Made by a program: the position numbers and the translations under genes. Below are positions 18,143 to 28,274 of a stretch of DNA of 64,000 nt, one piece after another. Under the pieces are notes generated by a model. It ran no database searches. It saw only the letters and a list, made by a program, of their open reading frames with translations, and had not been told where the DNA came from. How positions within the stretch are numbered: the stretch's first letter is position 1; each line of letters opens with the position of its first letter. The DNA is from Agromyces sp. H17E-10 (GTDB lineage Bacteria; Actinomycetota; Actinomycetes; Actinomycetales; Microbacteriaceae), in the NCBI RefSeq assembly GCF_022919715.1, contig NZ_CP095042.1, positions 3,348,001 to 3,412,000 on the forward strand, in the 5' to 3' direction.

Positions 18143-18190
18143 CCGGGAAGAGCCGCGTCCGCGGCCGACGGCACGAGAGAGGGACCTCGC

Positions 18191-18703
18191 ATGAAACTGC
18201 GCATCGCAACCGGAATGGCCGCCATCGGCCTCGTCGTCGCGCTGGCCGGATGCACCGGCACCGGATCGGACTCGGGCGGGTCGATGTACGGCGAGTCCAC
18301 GCCCACCCAGTCCGAGACCCAGGCGCCGGACACCGGCGGTGCCGCCTCGGGCGCCGCACTCGCGACGGCCGACTCCTCGCTCGGCCAGATCGTCGTCGAC
18401 GGCACGGGCATGACGGTCTACATGTTCGACACCGACACCCAGGGCAGCGGCAAGAGCAGCTGCGAGGGCCAGTGCGCCACGAACTGGCCGGCCGTGACGA
18501 CCGACTCCGACGCCCCGCAGGTCGAGGGCGTCACGGGCGAGGTCGGCACGATCACGGGCGTCGACGGCTCCACCCAGGTGACGCTGAACGGATGGCCGCT
18601 CTACACCTACGCGGGCGACAGCGCCGCCGGCGACGTGAACGGCCAGGGCGTCGGCGGCGTCTGGTGGGTGCTGAGCCCCACCGGGGACAAGATCAGCGGC
18701 TGA
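18191..18703 (+). CDS. COG4315-type secreted-repeat lipoprotein
   Basis: The 170-residue protein has a lipoprotein signal ending in LVVALAGC (lipidated C21), a Ser/Thr/Gly-rich spacer of about 40 residues, and two copies of the secreted repeat: GQIVVDGTGMTVYMFDTDTQ with CEGQCATNWPAV, and TQVTLNGWPLYTYAGD with GGVWWVLSP. The SCEGQC cysteine pair is typical. The molecular function of this family is not established. A GAGAGAGGGA ribosome binding site precedes the ATG at 18191. Its own SigL-like promoter makes it the likely output of the sigma/anti-sigma pair just upstream. Confidence 0.88.
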   Translation: MKLRIATGMAAIGLVVALAGCTGTGSDSGGSMYGESTPTQSETQAPDTGGAASGAALATADSSLGQIVVDGTGMTVYMFDTDTQGSGKSSCEGQCATNWPAVTTDSDAPQVEGVTGEVGTITGVDGSTQVTLNGWPLYTYAGDSAAGDVNGQGVGGVWWVLSPTGDKISG

Positions 18704-18712
18704 CCCGGGCGA

Positions 18713-18925
18713 CTACGCGGGGCGCGGCGCCACGTGGCGGCCGCGCTCCGTGAGGTCCCGCTTCGCGGGCGCGACGCGAGCCGTCGCGTCTGCGGCGACG
18801 AGGGCGGCCCGCCGGGCCGCGACGCGCTGCTCGGCCGCGCGGACCTCGGACTCCGTCGTGCCGAAGCGGCGGTCGGCCGCGCGCGCGGCGAGGTGGCCGG
18901 CGGCGAAGGCGGCGGCGATGCTCAT
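18713..18925 (-). CDS. Small hypothetical protein, 70 residues
   Basis: A short frame encodes MSIAAAFAAGHLAARAADRR followed by a charged, probably helical segment with an Arg/Ala pattern (SEVRAAEQRVAARRAALVAA). GAGAGGA about 7 nt before the ATG supports translation. It converges on the lipoprotein gene with only 9 nt between the stops. I recognise no family. High GC content makes chance frames common here, so the call is moderate. Confidence 0.45.
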   Translation of the reverse strand: MSIAAAFAAGHLAARAADRRFGTTESEVRAAEQRVAARRAALVAADATARVAPAKRDLTERGRHVAPRPA

Positions 18926-19047
18926 GGTGCTGTCCTCTCTCGGGCCGGCTCGGCCGGCGGATGCACCCCGGAAACGAGGGGCAATCCCATGCTCGTCAGC
19001 GTGGCGGAGCCCCGGATCAGGGGACCCCCGAACGCCACCCCCGGGAG

Positions 19048-19053
19048 TACACT
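19048..19053 (+). promoter_or_regulatory. Possible -10 for the 19116 gene
   Basis: TACACT about 62 nt before the start of the next gene, in the intergenic stretch 18926-19115. No clear -35 is visible. Confidence 0.3.
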
Positions 19054-19115
19054 GAGAATCGCTCGGACTTCCCGTCTCGGGTCGCCCGCTGAGCACTCGC
19101 ACGGGGAGGTGCGGC

Positions 19116-19592
19116 ATGCCGGGTATCGACGTCATCGCAGGCATCGCGATCATCGCGACCTTCGTCATCGTGAGCGTCGCGACCGCCGACACGGGTGCGC
19201 TCGAGCAGCGCATGCGTCGTCGGGGCAGCGTCGGGGAGTCGGCCGAGGCGATGCGGCACGCGCAGGACGTGATGGACTTCGCGCGCGGCGGCTACCTCGG
19301 GGTCGTCTGCACGCCGAGCCGTCGCCTGCAGCTGTCGGGCGATCTCGAGTCCGAGTCGGCGACGGGCATCACGACGCCACCCGAGCCGTCGGCCGCCGTG
19401 GTCGCGGTGGCGACTCCCGTGCCCGGGCCCCGGCACCTCGTCCCGGTGCGCAGGGCGACGCGGTCGCGGCGAGCCGGGGGCATCCGCGCCATCGTGGGAA
19501 CCCGGCGTCGCGCCGGCCGAGCGCATCGCGCGATCAGGCCGGCGGGGCGAAGAGTCCGGGCCACCACGCGACCGCCAGGGGATACCCGATGA
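19116..19592 (+). CDS. Hypothetical protein with N-terminal membrane helix
   Basis: The frame encodes 158 residues. One hydrophobic helix (DVIAGIAIIATFVIVSVATA, about residues 5-24) is followed by a charged cytoplasmic part (EQRMRRRGSVGESAEAMRHA) and an Arg-rich tail. GGGGAGGTG lies 8 nt before the ATG, which is strong support for the start. The last 59 nt overlap the convergent CPBP gene, so the true end may matter less than the first 90 residues. I recognise no family. Confidence 0.5.
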   Translation: MPGIDVIAGIAIIATFVIVSVATADTGALEQRMRRRGSVGESAEAMRHAQDVMDFARGGYLGVVCTPSRRLQLSGDLESESATGITTPPEPSAAVVAVATPVPGPRHLVPVRRATRSRRAGGIRAIVGTRRRAGRAHRAIRPAGRRVRATTRPPGDTR

Positions 19593-20358
19593 ACGACGCC
19601 ATGTCGAGCGCCCAGTGCGCGATGACGAGCGGCATCGTGCGACCCCAGCGCGTGTAGCACCAGCCGAACACGACGCCCATCGCCACGTTGCCCGCGAACG
19701 GCCCGAAGCCCTGGTAGAGGTGGTACGAGCCGCGGAGGAGCGCGCTCGAGACGATCGTCGCCCAGGGCCCCACGCCGAGCTGACGCAGGCGCGTGAAGAG
19801 GTAGCCGACGACGATGATCTCCTCGGTCAGCGCAGCCTTGAGCGCGGCCAGCACGAGGATCGGCACGGTCCACCAGTGCGTGTCGAGGGGTGACGGCACG
19901 ACGTTCACGGTGATGCCGGCCGCCCTGCCGATCGCGTAGAGGGCGAGGCCGGGCACTCCGATCACCAGCACGAGCGCGATACCGGATGCCGCATCCCGGC
20001 CCGGCCTCGTGAGGTCGAAGCCGATCCGGCGGAAGCCGCTGCGGGTCGGCTGCCAGAGCAGGTACAGCGCGAGCGCGACGACGAACAGCCCGAAGAAGAC
20101 GTCGAGGAACTGGTAGGTGAAGTCGAGCCACTCGCGGCTCGAGCGCGACTGGTTCAGGGCGGCGGACTGCTTCGCGAGCGGGGTCGTGTCGGTCAGGCGA
20201 GCGACGATCGACACGATCGAGTACACGGCCGACGCACCGAGCGAGAGCCCGAGCACGATGACGATCTCGGCGCGCAGGCGGAACGCCCAGCGCGCCCGGA
20301 GACCACGAACCTTGGGAACGCCTGCACGTGGGCTGTGCAGTGGTCGTGCATCCGACAT
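19534..20358 (-). CDS. CPBP-family intramembrane protein (CAAX protease-like)
   Basis: The 274-residue protein has about seven or eight hydrophobic helices. The ABI/CPBP motifs are present: TEEIIVVGYL (motif 1, with the two glutamates but Val in place of the usual Arg), SYHLYQG (motif 2 histidine) and HWALDMASF (motif 3). It could be an intramembrane peptidase or an immunity-like protein; the substrate is unknown. I use the ATG at 20358 rather than the longer frame, because upstream residues overlap the divergent promoter region and lack family features. GATGAT ends 6 nt before this ATG, consistent with leaderless transcription. Confidence 0.82.
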   Translation of the reverse strand: MSDARPLHSPRAGVPKVRGLRARWAFRLRAEIVIVLGLSLGASAVYSIVSIVARLTDTTPLAKQSAALNQSRSSREWLDFTYQFLDVFFGLFVVALALYLLWQPTRSGFRRIGFDLTRPGRDAASGIALVLVIGVPGLALYAIGRAAGITVNVVPSPLDTHWWTVPILVLAALKAALTEEIIVVGYLFTRLRQLGVGPWATIVSSALLRGSYHLYQGFGPFAGNVAMGVVFGWCYTRWGRTMPLVIAHWALDMASFIGYPLAVAWWPGLFAPPA

Positions 20359-20470
20359 GCAGTAATCATCGCACGGACGGTCGCGGCGCAACGATCGTGC
20401 GTGATCTCGGCGAAATACGCCGCGACCCCGGTCGCTAGGTTGCGCATCGGTAACGGTTTCCGTCTCGACT

Positions 20471-20498
20471 TTGCATCTCAGGGAACGATTCGTAGTCT
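20471..20498 (+). promoter_or_regulatory. Candidate promoter of the peptide ABC transporter operon
   Basis: TTGCAT (20471-20476), 16 bp, TAGTCT (20493-20498). The transcript would start about 60 nt before the TTG start of the binding protein. The element is assigned by eye. Confidence 0.45.
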
Positions 20499-20564
20499 GG
20501 CACCACGAAGCGCACAGCCCGGCCAAGAGCCGTGCCGTTCCGCGCACATCTCACAGGAGGAACA

Positions 20565-22196
20565 TTGAAGAACAAGAGAATCGGCGCTGCAGCCATTGCT
20601 CTTGCTGCCGCCGGCGCACTGGTGCTCACCGGCTGCACGAGCGGCGGCGGGGGCGAGTCCACCGAGGCCGCCGGCGACCCGAACGCGATCATCACGACCA
20701 ACGGCTCCGAGCCGCAGAACCCGCTGATCCCGACCAACACCACCGAGACCGGTGGCGGCAAGATCGTCACCTCGATCTTCTCGGGTCTCGTGTCGTACAC
20801 GGCCGAGGGTGAGATCGTGAACGACGCTGCCGAGTCGATCGAGTCCGACGACAAGCAGAGCTGGACCGTCACCCTGAAGGACGGCCTGAAGTTCACCGAC
20901 GGCACCGACGTCACGGCGCAGTCGTTCGTCGACGCGTGGAACTACGGCGCGAAGTTCAGCAACGCCCAGAGCGCTTCGTACTTCTTCGACGACATCCAGG
21001 GCTTCAGCTACACCGAGGACTCGGAGCTGACCGGTCTCAACGTCGTCGACGACAAGACCTTCACGGTCGACCTGGTCGCGCCCGAGGCGGACTGGCCGCT
21101 GCGCCTCGGCTACTCGGCCTACTACCCGCTCCCCGCGTCGGCTTACGACGACATGGAGGCCTTCGGCGAGCACCCGATCGGCAACGGTCCGTACATGCTC
21201 GACGGCGACGACGCTTGGACCCACGAGGAGAACATCAAGCTCGTCACGAACCCCGACTACGACGGTGTTCGCAAGGCCAAGAACGGTGGCCTGACCATCG
21301 TCTTCTACGCCTCGCAGGACGCGGCCTACGCCGACGTGCAGGCCGGTAACCTCGACGTGCTCGACGCCGTGCCCGACTCGGCGTTCGCGACCTACGAGGA
21401 CGAGTTCGGCGACCGTGCGGTCAACCAGCCGGCAGCCATCTTCCAGGGCTTCAACATGCCGTACTACCTCGAGCACTGGAGCGGCGACGAGGGCAAGCTC
21501 CGTCGCGCCGCCATCTCGATGGCGATCAACCGCGACGAGATCACCGACGTGATCTTCCAGGGCACCCGCACTCCGGCCTCCGACTTCACCTCGCCGGTCA
21601 TCGCCGGCTGGTCGGACAGCCTCGACGGCGCAGACGTGCTGAAGTACGACCCCGAGAAGGCGAAGGAGCTGTGGGCCGAGGCCGACAAGATCTCGCCCTA
21701 CGGCGACACCGTCTTCGACATCGCCTACAACGCCGACGGCGGCCACCAGGCCTGGGTCGACGCGGTCGTGAACTCGATCTCGAACACCCTCGGCATCCAG
21801 GCCGTGGGCAAGCCCTACCCGACGTTCGCCGCGGCCCTCGATGACCGCGAGAACAAGAAGCTGACCGGTGGCACGCGCGCCGGCTGGCAGGGCGACTACC
21901 CCTCGATGTACAACTTCCTCGCGCCGCTCTACCAGACCGGTGCCGGATCGAACTACGAGGGCTACTCGAGCGCTGAGTTCGACGGTCTCCTGAAGGAGGG
22001 CGCCACCGCCTCGACCCCCGAGGACGCGACCGCGACCTACCAGAAGGCAGAGGAGGTCCTGCTCAAGGACCTGCCCGCCATCCCGCTGTGGTACTCGAAC
22101 GTGACCGGCGTCTCGGCCGACACGGTCGACAACGTGCAGTTCGGCTGGGACTCGGTGCCGCTGTACACCGAGATCACCAAGGCGGCGCAGAACTAA
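20565..22196 (+). CDS. Peptide ABC transporter substrate-binding lipoprotein (family 5)
   Basis: The 543-residue lipoprotein captures oligopeptides or similar solutes outside the cell and passes them to the permeases encoded downstream. I start it at TTG (20565) because AGGAGG lies 4 nt upstream and the resulting protein opens with a standard lipoprotein signal (KNKRIGAAAIALAAAGALVL then TGC, Cys24). Starting further upstream would add an unlikely extension. The family 5 fold shows in NAIITTNGSEPQNPLIPTNT, LKDGLKFTDGTDVTAQSFVD, HPIGNGPYMLDG, RRAAISMAINRDEIT and AIPLWYSN. A strong hairpin follows the gene and may keep its mRNA in excess over the permease mRNAs. Confidence 0.93.
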   Translation: MKNKRIGAAAIALAAAGALVLTGCTSGGGGESTEAAGDPNAIITTNGSEPQNPLIPTNTTETGGGKIVTSIFSGLVSYTAEGEIVNDAAESIESDDKQSWTVTLKDGLKFTDGTDVTAQSFVDAWNYGAKFSNAQSASYFFDDIQGFSYTEDSELTGLNVVDDKTFTVDLVAPEADWPLRLGYSAYYPLPASAYDDMEAFGEHPIGNGPYMLDGDDAWTHEENIKLVTNPDYDGVRKAKNGGLTIVFYASQDAAYADVQAGNLDVLDAVPDSAFATYEDEFGDRAVNQPAAIFQGFNMPYYLEHWSGDEGKLRRAAISMAINRDEITDVIFQGTRTPASDFTSPVIAGWSDSLDGADVLKYDPEKAKELWAEADKISPYGDTVFDIAYNADGGHQAWVDAVVNSISNTLGIQAVGKPYPTFAAALDDRENKKLTGGTRAGWQGDYPSMYNFLAPLYQTGAGSNYEGYSSAEFDGLLKEGATASTPEDATATYQKAEEVLLKDLPAIPLWYSNVTGVSADTVDNVQFGWDSVPLYTEITKAAQN

Positions 22197-22224
22197 GACG
22201 ACACCCTCGTCTATAATCCCGTCT

Positions 22225-22264
22225 AGCATGATGTCCGGGGCGTAGCCGCCCCGGACATCATGCT
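22225..22264 (+). terminator. 18-bp hairpin between binding-protein and permease genes
   Basis: AGCATGATGTCCGGGGCG (22225-22242) and its exact inverse (22247-22264) are separated by the loop TAGC. There is no U tract. In this position it probably attenuates readthrough or protects the upstream mRNA rather than ending the operon. A TATAAT sequence sits just before it at 22212-22217. Confidence 0.75.
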
Positions 22265-22329
22265 GATATCCGAACAACTCTGTGATTGCGGCCCAAAATG
22301 CTCTCAGCACTAGACACTGAGGAGCGCTG

Positions 22330-23256
22330 ATGCTCTGGTACACCGGAAAGCGACTCCTCCAAATCATCCCCGTGCTCCTCGGAGCCACCTTCCTCATCTA
22401 TTTCATGGTGTTCTCCATGCCCGGAGACCCGATCGCGGCGCTCTTCGGCGACCGGCCACCGGCGCCCGGCGTCATCGAACAGCTCCGCGAGCAGTACCAC
22501 CTGAACGAACCGTTCATCGTGCAGTACTTCTACTACCTCGCCGGTATCTTCCAGGGTGACTTCGGCGTCACCTACTCGGGCCAGCCGGTCAGCGAGGTCC
22601 TGGCGCGCACCTTCCCGGTGACGATCCGACTCGCGCTTCTCGCGATCTTCTTCGAAATGGTGGCCGGCATCGGCGTCGGTCTCATCAGCGGCCTCCGCAA
22701 GGGCGGCATCTTCGACGCGACCGGTCTCGGCGTGAGCCTCGTGCTCATCTCGCTGCCGATCTTCGTGCTCGGCTTCGTCGCCCAGTACTTCATGGGCATC
22801 CAATGGGGCTGGTTCAGCCCGACGGTCGGGGCCGGTGCACCGACGGTCGACCTCATCCTGCCGGCGATCGTGCTGGCGACCATCAGCTTCGCGCAGATCT
22901 CGCGATTGACGCGCTCCTCGGTCATCGAGACCCAGGGGCTCGACTTCGTGCGCACCGCGTACAGCAAGGGACTCGGGCGTCGACGCATCGTGCCCGTGCA
23001 CATCCTGCGCAACTCGCTGATCCCGGTCGTCACGTACCTCGGCACCGACTTCGGCACGCTGCTCGTGGGCGCGACCGTCACCGAGGGCATCTTCAACGTG
23101 CCCGGCGTCGGCCGCACGCTCTACCAGGCGGTCATTCGGAGTGAAGGACCCACCGTCGTGTCCTTCGTCACGATCATGGTGCTCCTGTACCTCATCGTGA
23201 ACCTCCTGATCGACCTTCTCTACGCCGTGCTCGACCCGAGGATCCGCTATGCCTGA
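22330..23256 (+). CDS. Peptide ABC transporter permease (DppB/OppB-like)
   Basis: The 308-residue inner-membrane permease has six predicted helices. It starts with the OppB-type block RLLQIIPVLLGATFLIYFMV, contains the PGDPIAALFGDR loop and the cytoplasmic EAA-like segment DFVRTAYSKGLGRRRIVPVHILRNSLIPVV (residues about 200-229) that docks on the ATPase. GAGGAGCG precedes the ATG by about 4 nt. Its end overlaps the next permease by 8 bp. Substrate specificity cannot be read. Confidence 0.94.
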   Translation: MLWYTGKRLLQIIPVLLGATFLIYFMVFSMPGDPIAALFGDRPPAPGVIEQLREQYHLNEPFIVQYFYYLAGIFQGDFGVTYSGQPVSEVLARTFPVTIRLALLAIFFEMVAGIGVGLISGLRKGGIFDATGLGVSLVLISLPIFVLGFVAQYFMGIQWGWFSPTVGAGAPTVDLILPAIVLATISFAQISRLTRSSVIETQGLDFVRTAYSKGLGRRRIVPVHILRNSLIPVVTYLGTDFGTLLVGATVTEGIFNVPGVGRTLYQAVIRSEGPTVVSFVTIMVLLYLIVNLLIDLLYAVLDPRIRYA

Positions 23257-24208
23257 CCAGTCTTCATCGAAGCCCCCCATCGAGCACTACGTCGCTCCCC
23301 TGGAGGAGACGCCGCTCAGTGCCATCGACTCGGTCAAGACCGAGGGCAAGCCGTCGAACCTCTGGATCGACGCCTGGGCCGACCTGCGTCGCCGACCGAT
23401 GTTCTGGATCTCCTCCGCGCTGATCCTCATCATCGTGTTCATCGCGCTGTTCCCCGGCCTGTTCACCTCGGTCGACCCGAGCCACGGCTGCCTGCTGGCG
23501 AACAGCAACGGAGCGCCCGAGGCCGGGCACCCGCTCGGCTTCACGCGCCAGGGCTGCGACGTGTGGTCGCGCATCGTTCACGGTGCCGGCACCTCGCTCG
23601 CGGTCGGCATCATCGTCACCATCCTCGTGTTCACCCTCGGCGTGCTCTTCGGCGCGTTCGCGGGCTACTACGGCGGCTGGACCGACGGTGTGCTCTCGCG
23701 CGTCGGCGACATCTTCTTCTCGATCCCCTACATCCTCGCGGCCGTCGTGATCATGTCGGTGCTCGCGAACTACCGCAACGTGTGGGTCATCTCACTCGCG
23801 ATCGGCATCTTCGCCTGGCCGGCGACGGCCCGTGTGCTGAGGTCCGAGATTCTGCGGGTCAAGAACTCCGACTTCGTCACCGCCGCGACGGCGATCGGCG
23901 TCTCGCGGTTCAAGATCCTCTGGGCGCACGTCGTGCCGAACTCGATCGCTCCGGTCATCGTCATCGCGACGATCTCGCTCGCCGGTGCGATCGTCGCCGA
24001 GGCGACGCTGTCGTTCCTCGGCGTCGGCCTGCCGTCGAACATCATGTCCTGGGGCAACGACATCGCCCAGGCGCAGACGACGCTGCGCACCGCTCCGCAG
24101 GTGCTGATCTACCCGTCGATCGCGCTCTCCCTGACCGTGTTCTCGTTCATCATGCTCGGTGAAGTCGTGCGAGACGCACTCGACCCGAAGGCGAGGGCAC
24201 AGCGATGA
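23249..24208 (+). CDS. Peptide ABC transporter permease (DppC/OppC-like)
   Basis: The 319-residue partner permease has a soluble N-terminal stretch of about 45 residues, then helices beginning at RRRPMFWISSALILIIVFIALF. The OppC marker region HPLGFTRQGCDVWSRIVHGAGTSL is present (here with an unusual tyrosine-to-phenylalanine and tandem Cys content), as is the EAA loop VKNSDFVTAATAIGVSRFKI. It overlaps the upstream permease by 8 bp and the ATPase gene by 4 bp (ATGA), so the three are translationally coupled. It forms the channel with the OppB-like protein. Confidence 0.94.
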   Translation: MPDQSSSKPPIEHYVAPLEETPLSAIDSVKTEGKPSNLWIDAWADLRRRPMFWISSALILIIVFIALFPGLFTSVDPSHGCLLANSNGAPEAGHPLGFTRQGCDVWSRIVHGAGTSLAVGIIVTILVFTLGVLFGAFAGYYGGWTDGVLSRVGDIFFSIPYILAAVVIMSVLANYRNVWVISLAIGIFAWPATARVLRSEILRVKNSDFVTAATAIGVSRFKILWAHVVPNSIAPVIVIATISLAGAIVAEATLSFLGVGLPSNIMSWGNDIAQAQTTLRTAPQVLIYPSIALSLTVFSFIMLGEVVRDALDPKARAQR

Positions 24209-25923
24209 GCACCCCCCTGCTGCAAGTCAAAGACCTCAAGGTCGCATTCCGCACCCAGAACGGCGTCGTGGAGGCCGTGCGCGGCGTGAGCTTCAACCTC
24301 GACCGGGGCTCGAGCCTCGCGATCGTGGGGGAGTCGGGCTCCGGCAAGTCGACGACCGCGCACGCGATCATCAACCTGCTGCCCGGCACGGGTCACATCT
24401 CCGGCGGGCAGATCCTGCTCGACGGCGAAGACCTCGCCCAGGCGTCGCAGAAGGAGATGGAGCAGATCCGCGGTCGCAAGATCGGCTTCGTCCCCCAGGA
24501 CCCGATGTCGAACCTCAACCCCGTGTGGTCGATCGGCTTCCAGGTCGAGGAGGCGATCCGTGCGAACGGCATCGCCAGCGGCCGCAAGGAGGTCAAGGCG
24601 CGCGCCATCCAGGTGCTGAAGGAGGCGGGCCTGCAAGACGCCGACCGGCGCCTCAAGCAGTACCCGCACCAGTTCTCGGGCGGCATGCGCCAGCGCGTGC
24701 TGATCGGCATGGGCCTCGCGGCGAACCCGCAGCTGCTCATCGCCGACGAGCCCACCTCGGCGCTCGACGTCACGGTGCAGCGCGTCATCCTCGACCACCT
24801 CGAATCGCTCACCCGCGAGCTCGGCACGACGCTGCTGTTCATCACGCACGACCTCGGCCTCGCCGCCGAGCGTGCCGAGCAGCTGCTCGTCATGTACAAG
24901 GGCCAGGTCGTCGAGGCCGGTCCGTCGCGCGAGATCCTGCAGAACCCGCAGCACCCGTACACGCAGCGTCTCGTCGCCGCGGCACCGAGCCTCGCGTCGC
25001 GTCGCATCCAGGCGACCGGCAGCATCTCGGCGGCCGAGTCGGCCATCGCGAGCGACGCGTCGGCGGCTGCGGGCGAGGCTATCGACCTCATCGCGACGGC
25101 CGAGGCACGTGCCGAGGCCCTCGAGGCGGCTGAGTCGCAGCCGCCCGCGATCGTGGTCGAGAACCTCACCAAGGTGTTCAAGATCCGCGGTTCGGGCGAC
25201 TTCACCGCGGTCGACCAGGTCTCGTTCCAGATCCCCAAGGGCACCACGATGGCGCTCGTCGGCGAGTCGGGTTCGGGCAAGTCGACGGTCGCGAAGATGC
25301 TGCTGAAGCTCGAAGAGGCGACCAGCGGCAAGATCGTGGTCGGCGGCAGGGACCTGGCTGCGACCAAGGGCAAGGAGCTGTTCGAGCTCCGCAGCCGCAT
25401 GCAGCCGGTCTTCCAGGACCCGTACGGTTCGCTCAACCCGCTCCGCAACATCGGCAACACGATCGCCGAGCCGCTGCAGACCCACAAGGTGGGCACGTCG
25501 AAGTCGCGCCGCGAGCGCGTCTTCGAGCTGCTCGACCAGGTGTCGCTGCCGCGCACGCTCGTCAGTCGCTACCCGAACGAGCTGTCGGGCGGTCAGCGCC
25601 AGCGCATCGCGATCGCGCGCGCGCTCGCGCTGAAGCCCGAGATCGTCATCCTCGACGAGGCGGTCTCGGCGCTCGACGTGCTCGTGCAGGCGCAGATCCT
25701 GCGCCTGCTCGCCGAACTCCAGTCGGAGCTCAACCTCACGTACCTCTTCATCACCCACGACCTCGCGGTCGTGCGCGTCATCGCCGACCACGTCAGCGTG
25801 ATGCAGAAGGGCCGTATCGTCGAGGCCGCCACGACCGACGAGGTCTTCGGCAGCCCGAAGGAGCAGTACACGCGCGACCTGCTCGCCGCCATTCCCGGCG
25901 CGAACATCGAGCTGGGGGCGTAG
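24205..25923 (+). CDS. Fused double ATPase of the peptide ABC transporter (OppD-OppF)
   Basis: The 572-residue protein has two complete ABC ATPase domains in one chain. Domain 1 has Walker A GESGSGKST at residues 42-50, signature FSGGMRQRV and Walker B LLIADEPTSALD. Domain 2 has Walker A at about 353-361, signature LSGGQRQRIAIARAL and Walker B IVILDEAVSALD. An Ala/Glu-rich linker of about 50 residues joins them. Such fusions occur naturally in this transporter family, so this is not a frameshift product. It energises uptake through the two permeases and is the last gene of the operon. Confidence 0.95.
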   Translation: MSTPLLQVKDLKVAFRTQNGVVEAVRGVSFNLDRGSSLAIVGESGSGKSTTAHAIINLLPGTGHISGGQILLDGEDLAQASQKEMEQIRGRKIGFVPQDPMSNLNPVWSIGFQVEEAIRANGIASGRKEVKARAIQVLKEAGLQDADRRLKQYPHQFSGGMRQRVLIGMGLAANPQLLIADEPTSALDVTVQRVILDHLESLTRELGTTLLFITHDLGLAAERAEQLLVMYKGQVVEAGPSREILQNPQHPYTQRLVAAAPSLASRRIQATGSISAAESAIASDASAAAGEAIDLIATAEARAEALEAAESQPPAIVVENLTKVFKIRGSGDFTAVDQVSFQIPKGTTMALVGESGSGKSTVAKMLLKLEEATSGKIVVGGRDLAATKGKELFELRSRMQPVFQDPYGSLNPLRNIGNTIAEPLQTHKVGTSKSRRERVFELLDQVSLPRTLVSRYPNELSGGQRQRIAIARALALKPEIVILDEAVSALDVLVQAQILRLLAELQSELNLTYLFITHDLAVVRVIADHVSVMQKGRIVEAATTDEVFGSPKEQYTRDLLAAIPGANIELGA

Positions 25924-25935
25924 CCCAGCAGCGCC

Positions 25936-25973
25936 CGAACGCCCGGCATCCGACCTCGGATGCCGGGCGTTCG
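25936..25973 (+). terminator. Terminator of the peptide transporter operon
   Basis: CGAACGCCCGGCATCCGA and its exact inverse form an 18-bp stem around CC, 12 nt after the ATPase stop. It has no U tract and is of the I-shaped type common in high-GC actinobacteria. Confidence 0.8.
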
Positions 25974-25995
25974 GCATTCACTCGGCTGGGCACGG

Positions 25996-26001
25996 TAGGC
26001 T
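25996..26001 (+). promoter_or_regulatory. Possible -10 of typA
   Basis: TAGGCT about 140 nt before typA. It would give a long leader. No recognisable riboswitch was seen in the stretch to 26140. Confidence 0.35.
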
Positions 26002-26140
26002 GTCATGGCGCGAACCGTCGATCCACGGTCGTCCGCGCTCCCACAGACTCCCATCCAGCGCATCCGCGCGGCCCGGGCGAGCCCGTTTCCGGGTCGGCCG
26101 GCCGAAACCGGCGGATGCCTCACCGCGAGGACGAAAATCC

Positions 26141-28045
<1,905 letters not shown>

Positions 28046-28066
28046 GCGCCGCTCTCGCCCGTCACA

Positions 28067-28107
28067 CGATGCGGATGCTCCGGGGTCGCCCCGGAGCATC
28101 CGCATCG
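28067..28107 (+). terminator. Terminator of typA
   Basis: CGATGCGGATGCTCCGGGG (28067-28085) and its exact inverse (28089-28107) form a 19-bp stem with loop TCG. There is no U tract. Confidence 0.85.
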
Positions 28108-28195
28108 TCGTCTTCGGCGAGGGCTGAGGAGAGCGCGCGTACGACGCACGGGTTGTATGCATGCGTATCGGAGGTACTTCCCAGAATCGGTGCGT

Positions 28196-28234
28196 ACGGT
28201 AGCCGAGTTCGTCTCGACTTCGAGACAGTACCGT
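28196..28234 (+). promoter_or_regulatory. Nested palindromes upstream of the M23 peptidase gene
   Basis: A perfect GTCTCGA-CT-TCGAGAC (28211-28226) is flanked by ACGGTA (28196-28201) and its inverse TACCGT (28229-28234). It could be an operator or a bulged leader hairpin. The gene start is 41 nt downstream. Confidence 0.45.
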
Positions 28235-28274
28235 TTCTGCCACGAAACCCGACCCCCCTGATACGTAACGCGTG

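Noticed and set aside
22212..22217. TATAAT as the main promoter of the permease genes
   Set aside because: There is no matching -35, and a strong hairpin directly follows. The main operon promoter upstream of the binding protein is more likely.
24205..25923. Two ATPase genes fused by a sequencing error
   Set aside because: The frame is open throughout with a normal linker, and natural OppD-OppF fusions are known in this transporter family.
26005..26140. Open frame starting at ATG 26005 ahead of typA
   Set aside because: It continues in another frame through typA with Arg-rich sequence, has no ribosome binding site, and the gap from TAGGCT is only 3 nt.
28108..28271. Possible c-di-AMP (ydaO) riboswitch before the M23 peptidase
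   Set aside because: Such riboswitches often precede cell-wall hydrolases in actinobacteria, but I could not find their conserved core here and the region is short.
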